Part shown: positions 18,891 through 32,199 of the stretch, in pieces | Numbering within the stretch: the stretch's first letter is position 1 | Layout of the letters: every line of letters begins with the position of its first letter | DNA from: Neptunomonas japonica DSM 18939 | Lineage (GTDB): Bacteria; Pseudomonadota; Gammaproteobacteria; Pseudomonadales; Balneatricaceae | NCBI RefSeq assembly: GCF_000422765.1 | Contig: NZ_AUGR01000001.1 | Coordinates: forward strand, 360,980 to 424,979 | Length of the DNA: 64,000 nucleotides | Reading direction: 5' to 3' | Made by a program: the position numbers and the translations under genes | Notes under the pieces: generated by a model | What the model was told of the DNA's origin: nothing | Databases searched by the model: none | Seen by the model: the letters and a program-made list of their open reading frames with translations, nothing else

Positions 18891-19940
18891 ATGATACGTA
18901 CTTTACCTAGTTTTACACTTTCTGAGATAGCCTCTCTTGTTAAGGGTAGGCTAGTTGGTGATAGTGAGCTGGTTATTAACTCACTAAGCACCTTAGAGTC
19001 TGCTAAGTCAGGTCAATTGAGTTTTTTGGCTAATGCTAAATATACAGCGAGCCTTGGTCAGACTCAGGCAGGCGCTGTGTTAATTACTGAAAATCACCTT
19101 GTAAACGCACCTTGTGCAGCCGTTGTAGTTGATGATCCCTACTTAGCTTTTGCACAGTTAAGTAAGTTTTTTGATTGGCGGCTTAAAGCAAACTTTGGTA
19201 TTGCGTCTTCAGCTCATATCAGCGCGTCTGCTCAAGTTCATGAGCAAGCAAGCATTGCTGCAGGAGTAGTGCTGGGCGAAGAGACTATAATTGAGTCTGG
19301 CGTTTATATTGGTCCAAACGCCGTTGTTGGCAATCGTTGTGTAGTGGCTAAAGATGCTCGTATAGAAGCGGGTGTTATACTATATGACGATGTGCATATT
19401 GGGCAGAGAAGCCTAGTTCACTCTGGAGCAGTGTTGGGAGGAGACGGGTTTGGATTTGCTCCCACAAAAGGTGCTTGGGTAAAAATTTATCAGTTAGGCG
19501 GTGTGCGTGTTGGGCAGGATGTTGAGATTGGTGCTGGTACAACTGTTGATCGTGGCGCATTAGATCACACTTATATCAAAGACGGCGTGAAGCTCGATAA
19601 CCAAATTCAAATTGCTCACAATGTAGTTATAGGTGAGCAAACTGCAATAGCTGGCTGTACGGCGATAGCCGGAAGCACTAAAATTGGGCGCCGCTGTACT
19701 ATTGCTGGGATGAGTGGAATAGTAGGGCACCTTACTATTGCTGATAATACCCATATTACGGCTATGAGTTTAATTAGTAAGTCGGTTACTCAGCCAGGGC
19801 AGGTTTTATCTTCAGGTACGGGGCAAGAACTGCACCGAAGCTGGAAGAAGAATGTCATACGCTTTAAAAAATTAGATAGTATGGCAAAGCGTATTACAGC
19901 GTTAGAAAACAAAGTTGATAATTTCTCTAGTGAAGGTTAG
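18891..19940 (+). CDS. lpxD: UDP-3-O-(3-hydroxyacyl)glucosamine N-acyltransferase
   Basis: LpxD adds the N-linked hydroxyacyl chain, the third step of lipid A synthesis. The N-terminal uridine-binding domain (to about residue 100) is followed by left-handed beta-helix hexapeptide repeats. The catalytic region holds [20 protein letters not shown], and a C-terminal helix contains [17 protein letters not shown]. Length is 349. Its ATG directly follows the skp stop codon. Confidence 0.96.
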   Translation: MIRTLPSFTLSEIASLVKGRLVGDSELVINSLSTLESAKSGQLSFLANAKYTASLGQTQAGAVLITENHLVNAPCAAVVVDDPYLAFAQLSKFFDWRLKANFGIASSAHISASAQVHEQASIAAGVVLGEETIIESGVYIGPNAVVGNRCVVAKDARIEAGVILYDDVHIGQRSLVHSGAVLGGDGFGFAPTKGAWVKIYQLGGVRVGQDVEIGAGTTVDRGALDHTYIKDGVKLDNQIQIAHNVVIGEQTAIAGCTAIAGSTKIGRRCTIAGMSGIVGHLTIADNTHITAMSLISKSVTQPGQVLSSGTGQELHRSWKKNVIRFKKLDSMAKRITALENKVDNFSSEG

Positions 19941-19948
19941 TACACATA

Positions 19949-20383
19949 ATGGATGTTAATGAAATTAGGGAATATCTCCCTCATCGCTACCCCTTTTTAT
20001 TGGTTGATAGGGTTCTTGAAATCACACCTGGAGAGTCCATCGTAGCCCTTAAAAACGTGACGGTGAATGAACCATTTTTTAATGGCCATTTCCCAGAACA
20101 TCCTGTTATGCCGGGTGTGTTGATTGTTGAAGCGATGGCGCAGGCCGCTGGGATCCTTGGTTTTAAAACCATGGATAAAAAACCTCAGGACGGATCTATC
20201 TACTATTTTGTAGGGTCGGATAAATTACGTTTCAAGCGCCCTGTTGTTCCGGGCGATCAGCTTAAGCTTGAAGCAAGCATCCTTTCAGAAAAGAGAGGAA
20301 TCTGGAAGTTTGCGGTGAAAGCAACGGTTGATGGTGATATGGTTAGTTCAGCAACAATTCTATGTGCTGATCGAAAGGTGTAA
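19949..20383 (+). CDS. fabZ: 3-hydroxyacyl-[acyl-carrier-protein] dehydratase FabZ
   Basis: FabZ dehydrates 3-hydroxyacyl-ACP in fatty acid elongation and competes with LpxA/LpxD for the same substrate pool. The hot-dog fold signature [12 protein letters not shown] is at residues 11-22. The catalytic pair His47 and Glu61 lies in [20 protein letters not shown]. Length is 144 residues. It sits between lpxD and lpxA, a very conserved position. Confidence 0.97.
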   Translation: MDVNEIREYLPHRYPFLLVDRVLEITPGESIVALKNVTVNEPFFNGHFPEHPVMPGVLIVEAMAQAAGILGFKTMDKKPQDGSIYYFVGSDKLRFKRPVVPGDQLKLEASILSEKRGIWKFAVKATVDGDMVSSATILCADRKV

Positions 20384-20387
20384 ATAA

Positions 20388-21158
20388 GTGATTGATCCAC
20401 GAGCCATTATTGACCCTGGGGCTAAGCTGGCAGATAACGTTAGTGTTGGTCCTTGGTCTTATGTTGGCCCTGATGTAGAAATTGGGGAAGGTACGACTAT
20501 TGCTTCGCATGTTGTAGTTAAAGGTGCGACTAAGATAGGTGCTAATAACCAGATCTTTCAGTTTTCATCTATCGGTGAAGACTGTCAGGATAAAAAATAT
20601 GCTGGTGAGAAAACGTATCTTGAAGTGGGTGAGTCCAACGTGTTTCGCGAAGGCTGTACTATCCATCGCGGAACCGTGCAGGATCAAGCTCTGACAAAAA
20701 TTGGTAGTCATAATTTGTTTATGGCTTATGCACATGTAGCGCATGATTGTGTTGTTGGTGATCACGTGATTCTTGCAAATAATGCAGCAATTGCGGGACA
20801 TGTTCGCGTAGGTAATAATACAATTTTGGGTGGGTTTACTGCTGTCCACCAATTCTGTCATATCGGCTCTCATGTAATGTGCGGTGCTGGCACGGTGGTT
20901 CTTAAAGATATTCCTGATTATGTTATGGCTACTGGAAACCCAGCAAAGCCACATGGCATAAATTCGGAAGGGTTGAAGCGTAGAGGTTACAGTGCTGAAG
21001 TGATAAGGCAGATAAAACAAGCCTATAAGGTTATTTATCGTCAAAAGTTAACTTCTGAACAAGCACTAGAGCAGCTTAGGGAGATGGCCGTAAATACGGC
21101 GGAAATACTTCCACTTATTCATTCTCTACAAGCCTCATCTCGAGGAATTGTTCGCTAG
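20388..21158 (+). CDS. lpxA: acyl-ACP--UDP-N-acetylglucosamine O-acyltransferase
   Basis: LpxA begins lipid A synthesis by transferring 3-hydroxyacyl to UDP-GlcNAc. Hexapeptide repeats cover most of residues 1-190. The catalytic histidine is His119 in [10 protein letters not shown], equivalent to E. coli His125, and [15 protein letters not shown] follows. The helical C terminus contains [11 protein letters not shown]. Length is 256. The start is GTG, four bases after fabZ. Confidence 0.97.
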   Translation: MIDPRAIIDPGAKLADNVSVGPWSYVGPDVEIGEGTTIASHVVVKGATKIGANNQIFQFSSIGEDCQDKKYAGEKTYLEVGESNVFREGCTIHRGTVQDQALTKIGSHNLFMAYAHVAHDCVVGDHVILANNAAIAGHVRVGNNTILGGFTAVHQFCHIGSHVMCGAGTVVLKDIPDYVMATGNPAKPHGINSEGLKRRGYSAEVIRQIKQAYKVIYRQKLTSEQALEQLREMAVNTAEILPLIHSLQASSRGIVR

Positions 21159-21166
21159 GAGGCTAT

Positions 21167-22333
21167 GTGACCAAACTGCGCATTGCAATGGTCGCTGGAG
21201 AAGCCTCAGGCGACATTCTCGGAGCAGGCCTGATTCAAGCAATTAAAAAACGTTATCCCCATGCTGTATTTTATGGCATTGGCGGTGATTTGATGTGCGC
21301 TCAAGGTTTTGATTCAGTCGTTCCCATGGATAAGCTATCAGTAATGGGGCTGGTTGAAGTCTTGGGGCGTTTGCCTGAGTTGTTGTCTATTCGAAAGAAA
21401 TTAAGTAATAGTTTGATCGATAATCCGCCTGATCTTTTTGTTGGTATTGACGCCCCTGACTTTAATTTGAAATTAGAACATCAATTAAAGGCCGTTGGTA
21501 TTGCTACGGTTCATTATGTTAGCCCTTCTGTTTGGGCATGGAAGAAAAAGCGCATATATAAGATTAAAGAATCTACAGACCTTGTATTGGCCTTGTTCCC
21601 TTTTGAAGCACAGCACTATAAACCGACAAAACAAAATGTTGTTTTTGTTGGACACCCTTTAGCAGACCTCATTGCTAATGATTCGCGCCTACTTGAAGCA
21701 CGAGCGCATTTTGATATAGCGGATACAACCAAAGTGATAGCCCTTTTGCCAGGTAGTCGTGGTAGCGAGCTAAAGTACTTGGCTGAGCCTTTTTTGCAGG
21801 CCGCCGAATTATTACAAAAAAAATACCCCGATATATTGTTTCTTCTTCCTGCTGCCAATACTAAGCGCAAGGAATCACTTAAAGAACTACTTGGTGAGAA
21901 GTTTTCAGGTCTTAATGTGCGCTTATTACTCAATCAATCTAGAGAATCGATGGCAGCGGCGGATGCCATATTGATTGCTTCAGGAACAGCGACTCTAGAG
22001 GCGACTCTGTTGAAAAAACCGATGGTGGTTGTTTATAAAATGGCATCATTAACTTATGCGATTTATTCACGCATGATCAAAACCCCGTATATATCATTAC
22101 CCAATATTTTGGCAGGTGAGAAGTTGGTCCCTGAGGTGTTGCAGGGTGATGTGACGCCAGCTCGATTGGCCGCGGAGCTTGAAAAAACTCTTCAAGATAA
22201 GGCTTATCAAGCTTTGCTCGATAAACGCTTTACTGAAATTAATCAACAATTAAAGTTGGATGCAGATGAGAGAGCCGCAGACGCCGTTATATCGCTTTTG
22301 CAGCAGCGAGGTATTTTAACATGCAATCAATAG
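21167..22333 (+). CDS. lpxB: lipid A disaccharide synthase
   Basis: LpxB joins UDP-diacylglucosamine and lipid X into the lipid A disaccharide at the inner face of the inner membrane. Motifs seen are [19 protein letters not shown] at the N terminus, [28 protein letters not shown] and the [13 protein letters not shown] glycosyltransferase segment. Length is 388. The start is GTG with AGGAGG just upstream. The 3' end overlaps rnhB by 13 bases. Confidence 0.97.
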   Translation: MTKLRIAMVAGEASGDILGAGLIQAIKKRYPHAVFYGIGGDLMCAQGFDSVVPMDKLSVMGLVEVLGRLPELLSIRKKLSNSLIDNPPDLFVGIDAPDFNLKLEHQLKAVGIATVHYVSPSVWAWKKKRIYKIKESTDLVLALFPFEAQHYKPTKQNVVFVGHPLADLIANDSRLLEARAHFDIADTTKVIALLPGSRGSELKYLAEPFLQAAELLQKKYPDILFLLPAANTKRKESLKELLGEKFSGLNVRLLLNQSRESMAAADAILIASGTATLEATLLKKPMVVVYKMASLTYAIYSRMIKTPYISLPNILAGEKLVPEVLQGDVTPARLAAELEKTLQDKAYQALLDKRFTEINQQLKLDADERAADAVISLLQQRGILTCNQ

Positions 22334-22926
22334 CTCTTGATTTTTCACACTATGGAAACGTAGCGGGTGTCGATGAAGTTGGACGTGGCCCATTAGTTGG
22401 TAATGTTGTTGCCGCCGCCGTTATTTTAGATCCTAATTATAAAATTCATGGGTTGGCTGATTCAAAAAAACTAACAGAAAAGAAGCGTGACGCTTTATAT
22501 ATAGAGATAGTTGAAAACGCACTGGCTTGGCATGTCGCTTATGCTTCGCCTGATGAGATTGATCAGATAAATATTCTCCACGCTAGTATGCTCGCTATGC
22601 AGCGGGCAGTTGAAGGACTGAATGTTCCGCCTGACTATGTGGTGGTAGATGGCAATCGATGTCCACAACTTACATACCCTTGTGAGGCAGTTGTTAAAGG
22701 AGACTCTAAAGTTGCAGCTATCAGCGCTGCTTCTATTTTGGCAAAAGTGGTGCGTGATAAAGAAATGTATGTACTACACGAGTTACACCCCGAATACGGC
22801 TTTAATAAGCATAAAGGTTACCCGACTGCCGCACATATGAACGCCTTAAAAATGTATGGCCCTCTTCCTGAGTATAGGAAGTCTTTTCGTCCAGTTGCAA
22901 AGCTGCTCGATGCATTAGTTAAATAA
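22321..22926 (+). CDS. rnhB: ribonuclease HII
   Basis: RNase HII removes ribonucleotides misincorporated in DNA. The catalytic Asp18-Glu19 pair lies in [12 protein letters not shown]. Further acidic residues are in [10 protein letters not shown] and [12 protein letters not shown]. Length is 201. It overlaps lpxB and leads into dnaE ten bases later, the standard lpxB-rnhB-dnaE order. Confidence 0.96.
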   Translation: MQSIALDFSHYGNVAGVDEVGRGPLVGNVVAAAVILDPNYKIHGLADSKKLTEKKRDALYIEIVENALAWHVAYASPDEIDQINILHASMLAMQRAVEGLNVPPDYVVVDGNRCPQLTYPCEAVVKGDSKVAAISAASILAKVVRDKEMYVLHELHPEYGFNKHKGYPTAAHMNALKMYGPLPEYRKSFRPVAKLLDALVK

Positions 22927-22936
22927 TAGGAAGAGT

Positions 22937-25900
22937 ATGTCTACAACCTCATTTATACATTTGCGTGTACATACCGAATTCTCACTAATTGATGGGCTAG
23001 TACGTGTTAAAGGCTTAGTTGCTGCGGCTAAAGAAGCGGGCATGCCGGCGGTAGCGGTTACTGATCAGGTTAATTTGTTTGCCTTGGTGAAGTTTTTTAA
23101 GGCGTCGGCAGGCGCTGGGATTAAGCCCATTTGTGGGGCTGAGATACTGGTACTGAACGAAAATGATAACGAGGCTGAGCCTTATCGCGTTACTTTGTTG
23201 GTACAGAATGCGCTGGGTTATCGGCATTTGATGGAGTTAATCTCTAGAGCTTACGCAGAAGGGCAGGGTTTTATTTTAGATAAAGCTTTGGTTAAAAAGT
23301 CGTGGTTAATTGAAAAGTCGGAAGGGCTTATTGCATTATCCGGTGCGCGTGAGGGCGAAGTTGGGCGTGCCATGATTTCAGGCAATGGCATGGCAGATGC
23401 TATTCTAGATGAGTGGATGCAAATATTTCCTAATCGTTTTTATTTAGAGGTTCAAAGAACAGGACGCCCAAGAGAGGATGTAATTGTTTCAGAGAGCGTT
23501 CGTTTAGGCTTGGCTAAGCAGTGTCCATTAGTCGCGACGAATGAGGTTATGTTTCTCCAAGAGTCTGACTTTGACGCTCACGAAGCGCGAGTATGCATTA
23601 ATCAAAGTCGCACGTTAGAAGACCCAAGGCGGACACGTAATTACTCAGCACAACAGTATTTTCGTACTGCAGATGAGATGGTCGAACTTTTCTCTGACAT
23701 TCCAAGTGCAATACAAAATACCGTTGAGATAGCTAAGCGCTGCAATATTGAACTAGATTTAGGTACCTATTACCTTCCAAAATACCCTGTCCCTGAAGGG
23801 ATGATGATGGATGAGTTTTTTTGTAAGGTTTCTGAAGATGGTCTTGAGCAGCGCTTAGAAGTACTGCTCGATAAAAATGATCCTGAGTATGCGCAAAAGC
23901 GCAAAGCATATGATGACCGTCTTACCTTTGAGTTGGATATCATTACCCAAATGGGTTTTCCCGGGTACTTCTTGATTGTTATGGACTTCATACAGTGGGC
24001 TAAGGATAACGATATTCCAGTAGGTCCGGGCCGTGGTTCTGGTGCGGGCTCTTTGGTTGCTTATGCACAAAAAATCACTGACTTAGATCCATTAGAATAC
24101 GACCTTCTGTTTGAGCGCTTTCTTAACCCTGAACGTGTTTCGATGCCCGATTTTGATATCGATTTCTGTATGGATAATCGTGATCAGGTTATCGATTATG
24201 TCGCACGAACTTACGGGCGTGATGCGGTTTCACAGATTATTACCTTTGGTACGATGGCAGCCAAAGCTGTTGTTCGAGATGTGGCACGTGTGCAGGGTAA
24301 GCCGTTTGGATTAGCTGATAAGTTGTCTAAGCTGATTCCTTTTGAAGTAGGAATAACGCTGACCAAAGCGATGGAGCAGGAGCCTGCCTTGAGCGATTTT
24401 GTTTCAGGCAGTGAAGAAGCTCAAGAAATTATGGACATGGCTTACAAGCTGGAGGGAGTAACCCGAAACGTTGGTAAGCATGCGGGTGGTGTGGTGATTG
24501 CCCCAACGAAGCTCACTGATTTCTCAGCAACCTATTGTGATGAAGAAGGCCATGGTTTAGTTACACAGTTCGATAAAAATGATGTCGAAGAAGCGGGCCT
24601 TGTTAAATTTGACTTTCTAGGTTTGCGAACACTCACTATCATTGATTGGGCTATGAAAACAATTAATGGTATTCGTGCTAAAGAGGATAAAGAGCCTCTC
24701 GATATTTCATTAATACCTTTGGAAGATAAAACGGTTTTTGACCTGCTGCAGTCTGCAAACACAACGGCTGTGTTTCAGTTAGAGTCCAGTGGTATGAAAG
24801 ACTTGGTTCGACGTCTATTACCTTCTCGCTTTGAGGATATTGTCGCACTAGTAGCATTGTTCCGTCCCGGGCCTTTGCAGTCTGGCATGGTAGATGACTT
24901 TATCAATCGTAAGCATGGGCGGGCTGAAATGGCTTGGCCGCACGCCGATTATCAGCTAGATAGTTTGCAGCCAGTGCTAGAACCTACCTACGGGATTATT
25001 CTCTACCAAGAGCAAGTAATGCAAATCGCTCAGGTGATGGCGGGTTACTCGCTCGGTGGCGCCGATATGCTGCGTCGTGCTATGGGTAAGAAAAAGCCTG
25101 AAGAGATGGCTAAGCAGCGTGAAGGGTTCTTGGTAGGGTGCGAAGAAAACAACATCGATCGAGACCTTGCCGGAAACATTTTTGATCTGGTGGAAAAATT
25201 TGCAGGGTATGGTTTTAACAAATCACATTCTGCAGCTTATGCTTTAGTTTCTTACCAAACGGCTTGGCTAAAAACGCATTATCCTGCTCCTTTTATGGCA
25301 TCAGTAATGTCTGCTGATATGCAAAATACTGAAAAAGTCGTTATCTTTATTGAAGATTGTCGAGCAATGGGGCTGCCACCTGAATTACCTGATGTGTGCT
25401 CAGGCGAGTATATGTTTACGGTCAACGAGGAGGGTAAGATTGTTTATGGTCTAGGAGCCATAAAAGGGGTGGGTGAAGGGCCTATAGAATCTATTATTAA
25501 GGCGCGTAATGACGGCGGTGGTGAATTTAAAGATTTCTTTGATTTCTGTAAAAGAGTTGGCGCTAAAAAACTTAACAAACGTGTGTTGGAAGCGCTTGTT
25601 AGGTCAGGTGCGCTAGATAAGTTGGGCGCCGATCGTGCTGTTCTTTGGGCTGCTATCAGTGATGGTTTACGGTCAGCGGGTCAGAATGAGCGTAACCAAA
25701 GTGCTGGTATCTTTGATATGTTCGGGGAGGTAGAAGCTGAACAGCCTCGAGATCCTTACGAAGATTATAAAGGGGTTCGTACTTGGTCCGATAAAGAGCG
25801 TCTTAAAGGCGAAAGAGATACGCTTGGCTTATATCTGACCGGTCACCCTATTGATGAGTATGAAAAAGAACTTAACCGCTTTGTGTCTAAAAAAATTGTA

Positions 25901-26431
25901 GATCTGCAGCCAGCGCGCGGAAGGCAGCAAAAGATAGCGGGTTTGATTGTTGATCAGCGAGTGAAGAAAACTAAACGTGGTGACTCTCTTTGCTTTTTGA
26001 CATTGGATGACCGCTCTGCACGTATCGACATTACACTTTACGGTGAAATATATGAGCAAACTCGTGATTGGGCGGTCAAAGATACCATTGTTATTATGGA
26101 GGGCGAGGTTAACCAAGATGATTATTCAGGCGGCCTCAAGGTTCGTTGTAATAAATTATCGAGTATTTCGCAGGCAAGAACACAGTATGGCTCGCTGTTT
26201 AAAGTTAAATCAGCCCAGAAGATGCTCTCTGGTCGCAATTTAAAGCAGTTCGAGAATATTTTGCAGACATATAGTTCTGTGGAGGGTTTGCCGGTTGCAG
26301 TAGAATACCAAAGAGATGATGCTGCTGGTGCTGTTCGACTTGGTGATAACTGGAGAGTAGACCCTTCAGATGAGCTGATTTTGGCGTTGAAAGAGCATTT
26401 TGGTGACGAAAGCATCATGCTAGAGTACTGA
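22937..26431 (+). CDS. dnaE: DNA polymerase III alpha subunit
   Basis: The replicative polymerase catalytic subunit, 1164 residues against 1160 in E. coli. The PHP domain starts FIHLRVHTEFSLIDG. The family-C catalytic aspartates lie in MPDFDIDFCMDNRD near residue 405, after the GPGRGSGAGSLVAYA motif. NKSHSAAYALVSYQTAWLK marks the fingers and tandem HhH region, and an OB fold (IAGLIVDQRVKKTKRG) lies near residue 1000. No truncation is seen. Confidence 0.97.
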   Translation: MSTTSFIHLRVHTEFSLIDGLVRVKGLVAAAKEAGMPAVAVTDQVNLFALVKFFKASAGAGIKPICGAEILVLNENDNEAEPYRVTLLVQNALGYRHLMELISRAYAEGQGFILDKALVKKSWLIEKSEGLIALSGAREGEVGRAMISGNGMADAILDEWMQIFPNRFYLEVQRTGRPREDVIVSESVRLGLAKQCPLVATNEVMFLQESDFDAHEARVCINQSRTLEDPRRTRNYSAQQYFRTADEMVELFSDIPSAIQNTVEIAKRCNIELDLGTYYLPKYPVPEGMMMDEFFCKVSEDGLEQRLEVLLDKNDPEYAQKRKAYDDRLTFELDIITQMGFPGYFLIVMDFIQWAKDNDIPVGPGRGSGAGSLVAYAQKITDLDPLEYDLLFERFLNPERVSMPDFDIDFCMDNRDQVIDYVARTYGRDAVSQIITFGTMAAKAVVRDVARVQGKPFGLADKLSKLIPFEVGITLTKAMEQEPALSDFVSGSEEAQEIMDMAYKLEGVTRNVGKHAGGVVIAPTKLTDFSATYCDEEGHGLVTQFDKNDVEEAGLVKFDFLGLRTLTIIDWAMKTINGIRAKEDKEPLDISLIPLEDKTVFDLLQSANTTAVFQLESSGMKDLVRRLLPSRFEDIVALVALFRPGPLQSGMVDDFINRKHGRAEMAWPHADYQLDSLQPVLEPTYGIILYQEQVMQIAQVMAGYSLGGADMLRRAMGKKKPEEMAKQREGFLVGCEENNIDRDLAGNIFDLVEKFAGYGFNKSHSAAYALVSYQTAWLKTHYPAPFMASVMSADMQNTEKVVIFIEDCRAMGLPPELPDVCSGEYMFTVNEEGKIVYGLGAIKGVGEGPIESIIKARNDGGGEFKDFFDFCKRVGAKKLNKRVLEALVRSGALDKLGADRAVLWAAISDGLRSAGQNERNQSAGIFDMFGEVEAEQPRDPYEDYKGVRTWSDKERLKGERDTLGLYLTGHPIDEYEKELNRFVSKKIVDLQPARGRQQKIAGLIVDQRVKKTKRGDSLCFLTLDDRSARIDITLYGEIYEQTRDWAVKDTIVIMEGEVNQDDYSGGLKVRCNKLSSISQARTQYGSLFKVKSAQKMLSGRNLKQFENILQTYSSVEGLPVAVEYQRDDAAGAVRLGDNWRVDPSDELILALKEHFGDESIMLEY

Positions 26432-26517
26432 TCAGGGTGGTTATCCTGCGAGGGTAACTGTAAAATCTGCACTTTAAATTTGTCATATTTATTTAATGAT
26501 TAAGCGGAAAGAATCAA

Positions 26518-27474
26518 ATGAATCCGAATTATCTGGATTTTGAGCAGCCTATAGCAGAGCTCGAAGCCAAAATTGAAGAGTTAAGACTAGTTGGTGATGG
26601 CACAGAGATTAACATTGCTGATGAGCTAACTAAGCTGTTAGGAAAAAGCCGCAGTTTAACGGAATCTATTTTTACAAACCTTTCCGCTTGGCAGATTTCT
26701 CAATTATCACGTCATCCTCAGCGTCCGTATACTTTAGATTATTTGTCGTTGATGTTCGAAGACTTTGAAGAGATACATGGGGACCGTCATTTCTCTGATG
26801 ATGCCGCTATTGTTGGCGGTGTGGCTCGTTTAGATGGCCGCCCAGTGATGGTTGTCGGTCATCAAAAAGGCCGCGAAGTAAAAGAAAAGGTGCGTCGTAA
26901 CTTTGGTATGCCACGCCCTGAAGGATATCGTAAAGCGTTACGTCTGATGGAGATGGCTGAGCGTTTCCAGATGCCCGTGTTAACTTTCATCGATACGCCA
27001 GGTGCTTATCCTGGTATTGATGCTGAAGAGCGCGGTCAGAGTGAAGCGATTGCTTACAACCTTGCTAAAATGTCGCAATTGAAAACTCCTATTATTTCAA
27101 CGGTAGTTGGAGAAGGCGGTTCCGGTGGCGCATTAGCAATTGGCGTCTGTGATGAGCTAATGATGCTGCAATACTCTACCTATTCAGTGATTTCGCCTGA
27201 AGGTTGTGCATCTATTCTTTGGAAAAGCGCAGAAAAAGCTTCCGATGCAGCTAAAGCAATGGGTATTACTTCTAGCAGTCTTCATGAGCTGGGTTTAGTT
27301 GATAAAGTTGTACCTGAGCCTCTTGGTGGTGCACACCGTAATCCTGAAGCATTATGCGTAGACTTGAAACAGTCACTGGTCGATTCCTTGTCAAAGCTAG
27401 AAGGTCTATCGGTTGATGAACTACTTGAACGCCGTTATAACCGCTTAATGTCCTACGGATTAACGTCTGCGTAA
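26518..27474 (+). CDS. accA: acetyl-CoA carboxylase carboxyltransferase alpha subunit
   Basis: AccA with AccD transfers carboxyl from biotin to acetyl-CoA, giving malonyl-CoA for fatty acid synthesis. The N-terminal [18 protein letters not shown] helix is typical. The crotonase-fold core has [33 protein letters not shown] and the oxyanion-hole glycines of [13 protein letters not shown]. Length is 318. It is separated from dnaE by 86 bases, which may contain its own promoter. Confidence 0.97.
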   Translation: MNPNYLDFEQPIAELEAKIEELRLVGDGTEINIADELTKLLGKSRSLTESIFTNLSAWQISQLSRHPQRPYTLDYLSLMFEDFEEIHGDRHFSDDAAIVGGVARLDGRPVMVVGHQKGREVKEKVRRNFGMPRPEGYRKALRLMEMAERFQMPVLTFIDTPGAYPGIDAEERGQSEAIAYNLAKMSQLKTPIISTVVGEGGSGGALAIGVCDELMMLQYSTYSVISPEGCASILWKSAEKASDAAKAMGITSSSLHELGLVDKVVPEPLGGAHRNPEALCVDLKQSLVDSLSKLEGLSVDELLERRYNRLMSYGLTSA

Positions 27475-27484
27475 GCGCTAAAAG

Positions 27485-28780
27485 ATGACTCGCCTACCAT
27501 TGATTGCTGATTTCTTAGAATCAATTAATCAATATCCCGCTAAGCGATGGGTTATTGCTTTAAGTGGTGGGCTTGACTCGATTGTGATGCTGCATTTGGC
27601 GGCATCGCATCTCCCTTCTAATATGCTTCATGCTCTTCATATTAATCATCATTTGCAGAGTAGTGCGGATGAATGGTCTGCTTTTTGTAAAAGCCAATCA
27701 GAAGATCTGTCCCTGCCATTTAGCCAAATCGATGTGTTCCCTCAGAGCAATGGCGAAGCTGCTGCACGTGATGCGCGCTATCATGCATTTAACGATTTTT
27801 TGCAGGATGGTGATGGGTTGCTATTGGCTCATCACGCTGATGATCAAGCGGAAACGATACTGTTTCGTTTATTAAGAGGCAGTGGCTTGCGTGGGCTTGC
27901 AGGCATTCCAGTCAGCAGGAAGTTGGGCGCTAATGATATTGTACGTCCGTTATTGTCTGCATCGCGCGCCGATATTGAGCACTACGCGCATATACATCAA
28001 TTGGATTGGGTAGAAGACCCTAGCAACCAGCAGGATGTCTACGATAGAAACTTTCTACGATTAAATGTCCTCCCTGTTTTGAAAGAGCGCTGGCCAAATG
28101 TGGTAGAGCGATTTTCATCGACTAGCCGACTGTTGTATCAGGATCGGGAGCTGCTTGATGAATATCTTGATCAAGAACTTGCTGGGTTGATGCTCAGTAA
28201 GATTGTTCTTAATGGGCTGATGCTTGCGTCGTTGGCAGTTGATAAGCGAAAGGCGCTGATTCGTCGGTGGGTTTATACACAGCAAGGTGAGTCTTTAAAT
28301 GAAACACAGTTGTTGCAGTTAGAGAAGAACTTTTTTCAATCGGGTATAGATAAAAATCCTGAGCTTATTTTGAAGGCAGGAGTTCTTAGGCGATATCGTA
28401 AAAACTTATATCTATGCGCCAACCTTGTTTTTGAGGAGGAGTCAAACGTTCAGCCTTTGAGCCCAGGGCAGTACAAGAGAAAGGCGGGTGTTCTCACGGT
28501 AAAAAGTGAGCTCAGTGGCGCTAGCTGCTTGAAAACATTAGATAAGCTTGTTTGTGTTCAAAGGACGAACGGAATGAGCTGTAAGCCTGTTGGTCGAGGC
28601 ACTAAGTCGCTTAAAAAACTTTTTCAAGAAGCGTCCATTCCTCCGTGGCAAAGAAAAAACTGGCCTGTTTGTATGGTCGGAAATGAGATCGTTGCCATCC
28701 CCGGCATATGTGTCTGTGAAGGGTGGGGTGTTTCATCTTCTGAATTGCCAGGATTCTCACTAAGATGGGAGCCTTTCTGA
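27485..28780 (+). CDS. tilS: tRNA(Ile)-lysidine synthase
   Basis: TilS converts C34 of the CAU-anticodon tRNA-Ile to lysidine so that it reads AUA. The PP-loop motif ALSGGLDSIVML is near residue 26. The AHHADDQAETILFRLLRGSG segment is near residue 115, and the substrate-binding and C-terminal TilS domains follow, with KLFQEASIPPWQRKNWPV near the end. Length is 431. It is 10 bases after accA. Confidence 0.95.
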   Translation: MTRLPLIADFLESINQYPAKRWVIALSGGLDSIVMLHLAASHLPSNMLHALHINHHLQSSADEWSAFCKSQSEDLSLPFSQIDVFPQSNGEAAARDARYHAFNDFLQDGDGLLLAHHADDQAETILFRLLRGSGLRGLAGIPVSRKLGANDIVRPLLSASRADIEHYAHIHQLDWVEDPSNQQDVYDRNFLRLNVLPVLKERWPNVVERFSSTSRLLYQDRELLDEYLDQELAGLMLSKIVLNGLMLASLAVDKRKALIRRWVYTQQGESLNETQLLQLEKNFFQSGIDKNPELILKAGVLRRYRKNLYLCANLVFEEESNVQPLSPGQYKRKAGVLTVKSELSGASCLKTLDKLVCVQRTNGMSCKPVGRGTKSLKKLFQEASIPPWQRKNWPVCMVGNEIVAIPGICVCEGWGVSSSELPGFSLRWEPF

Positions 28781-28838
28781 TTGTCGAAAGTCCCTTTCTT
28801 TGCTACCCTGTAGCCCCATCTTTGGTTAGTTTTTTTTT
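28781..28838 (+). promoter_or_regulatory. possible pyrG promoter and U-rich leader
   Basis: TTGTCG (28781-28786) and TACCCT (28804-28809) are spaced 17 bases and could be a sigma-70 promoter for pyrG. A small perfect hairpin GCTAC cct GTAGC (28802-28814) overlaps the -10, and a run of nine T lies at 28830-28838. Whether the T-run terminates tilS transcripts or serves CTP-dependent control cannot be told from sequence. Confidence 0.35.
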
Positions 28839-28854
28839 CCTCACTTTCAGCTAA

Positions 28855-30495
<1,641 letters not shown>

Positions 30496-30535
30496 GTAAT
30501 CGAGCGTACTGGGATTTACATCGTTTTAGGAATAA

Positions 30536-31843
<1,308 letters not shown>

Positions 31844-31860
31844 CGCTTGAATACCTTTAG

Positions 31861-31883
31861 AAGGGGGCTTAGGCCCCCTTTTT
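31861..31883 (+). terminator. intrinsic terminator after eno
   Basis: GGGGGC (31863-31868), loop TTAG, GCCCCC (31873-31878), then five T. With flanking A-T pairs the stem is eight base pairs. ftsB begins 18 bases later, so read-through or a promoter within the terminator region must supply it. Confidence 0.85.
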
Positions 31884-31900
31884 AGACTCTGAGGTAAGCT

Positions 31901-32197
31901 GTGTTCCGTTGGTTTATTGCATTATTGCTTTTGATTCTTTTAGGACTTCAGTATCGACTCTGGTTCGGTGATGCTAATATTTTTCAAATATTAGATTTGC
32001 AGGAAAAGATCGCTGTTCAAGCTGATGAGAATGAGCGTTTGCAAATGAGGAATAGGCAGCTTGAAGCCGAAGTGACCGATTTGAAAAAAGGTCTTTCTGC
32101 TATAGAGGAGCGTGCCCGCAGTGATCAGGGAATGGTGCGTGAGGGGGAAACCTTTTATCAGCTTGTTGAACCGTCTGTTGAAGCTATCGAGAAATAA
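31901..32197 (+). CDS. ftsB: cell division protein FtsB
   Basis: FtsB is a bitopic inner membrane protein that joins FtsL and FtsQ in the divisome. One N-terminal membrane helix (about residues 4-22, FIALLLLILLGLQYRLWFG) is followed by a coiled coil with NERLQMRNRQLEAEVTDLK. The ERARSDQGMVREGETFYQL segment is conserved. Length is 98. The start is GTG with GAGGTAA just upstream. In E. coli and Pseudomonas ispD and ispF follow; here truD starts two bases after the stop. Confidence 0.95.
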   Translation: MFRWFIALLLLILLGLQYRLWFGDANIFQILDLQEKIAVQADENERLQMRNRQLEAEVTDLKKGLSAIEERARSDQGMVREGETFYQLVEPSVEAIEK

Positions 32198-32199
32198 GA

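Noticed and set aside
20565..21044. 159-residue open frame on the minus strand inside lpxA
   Set aside because: It lies entirely opposite a well-conserved gene and shows no recognisable family features.
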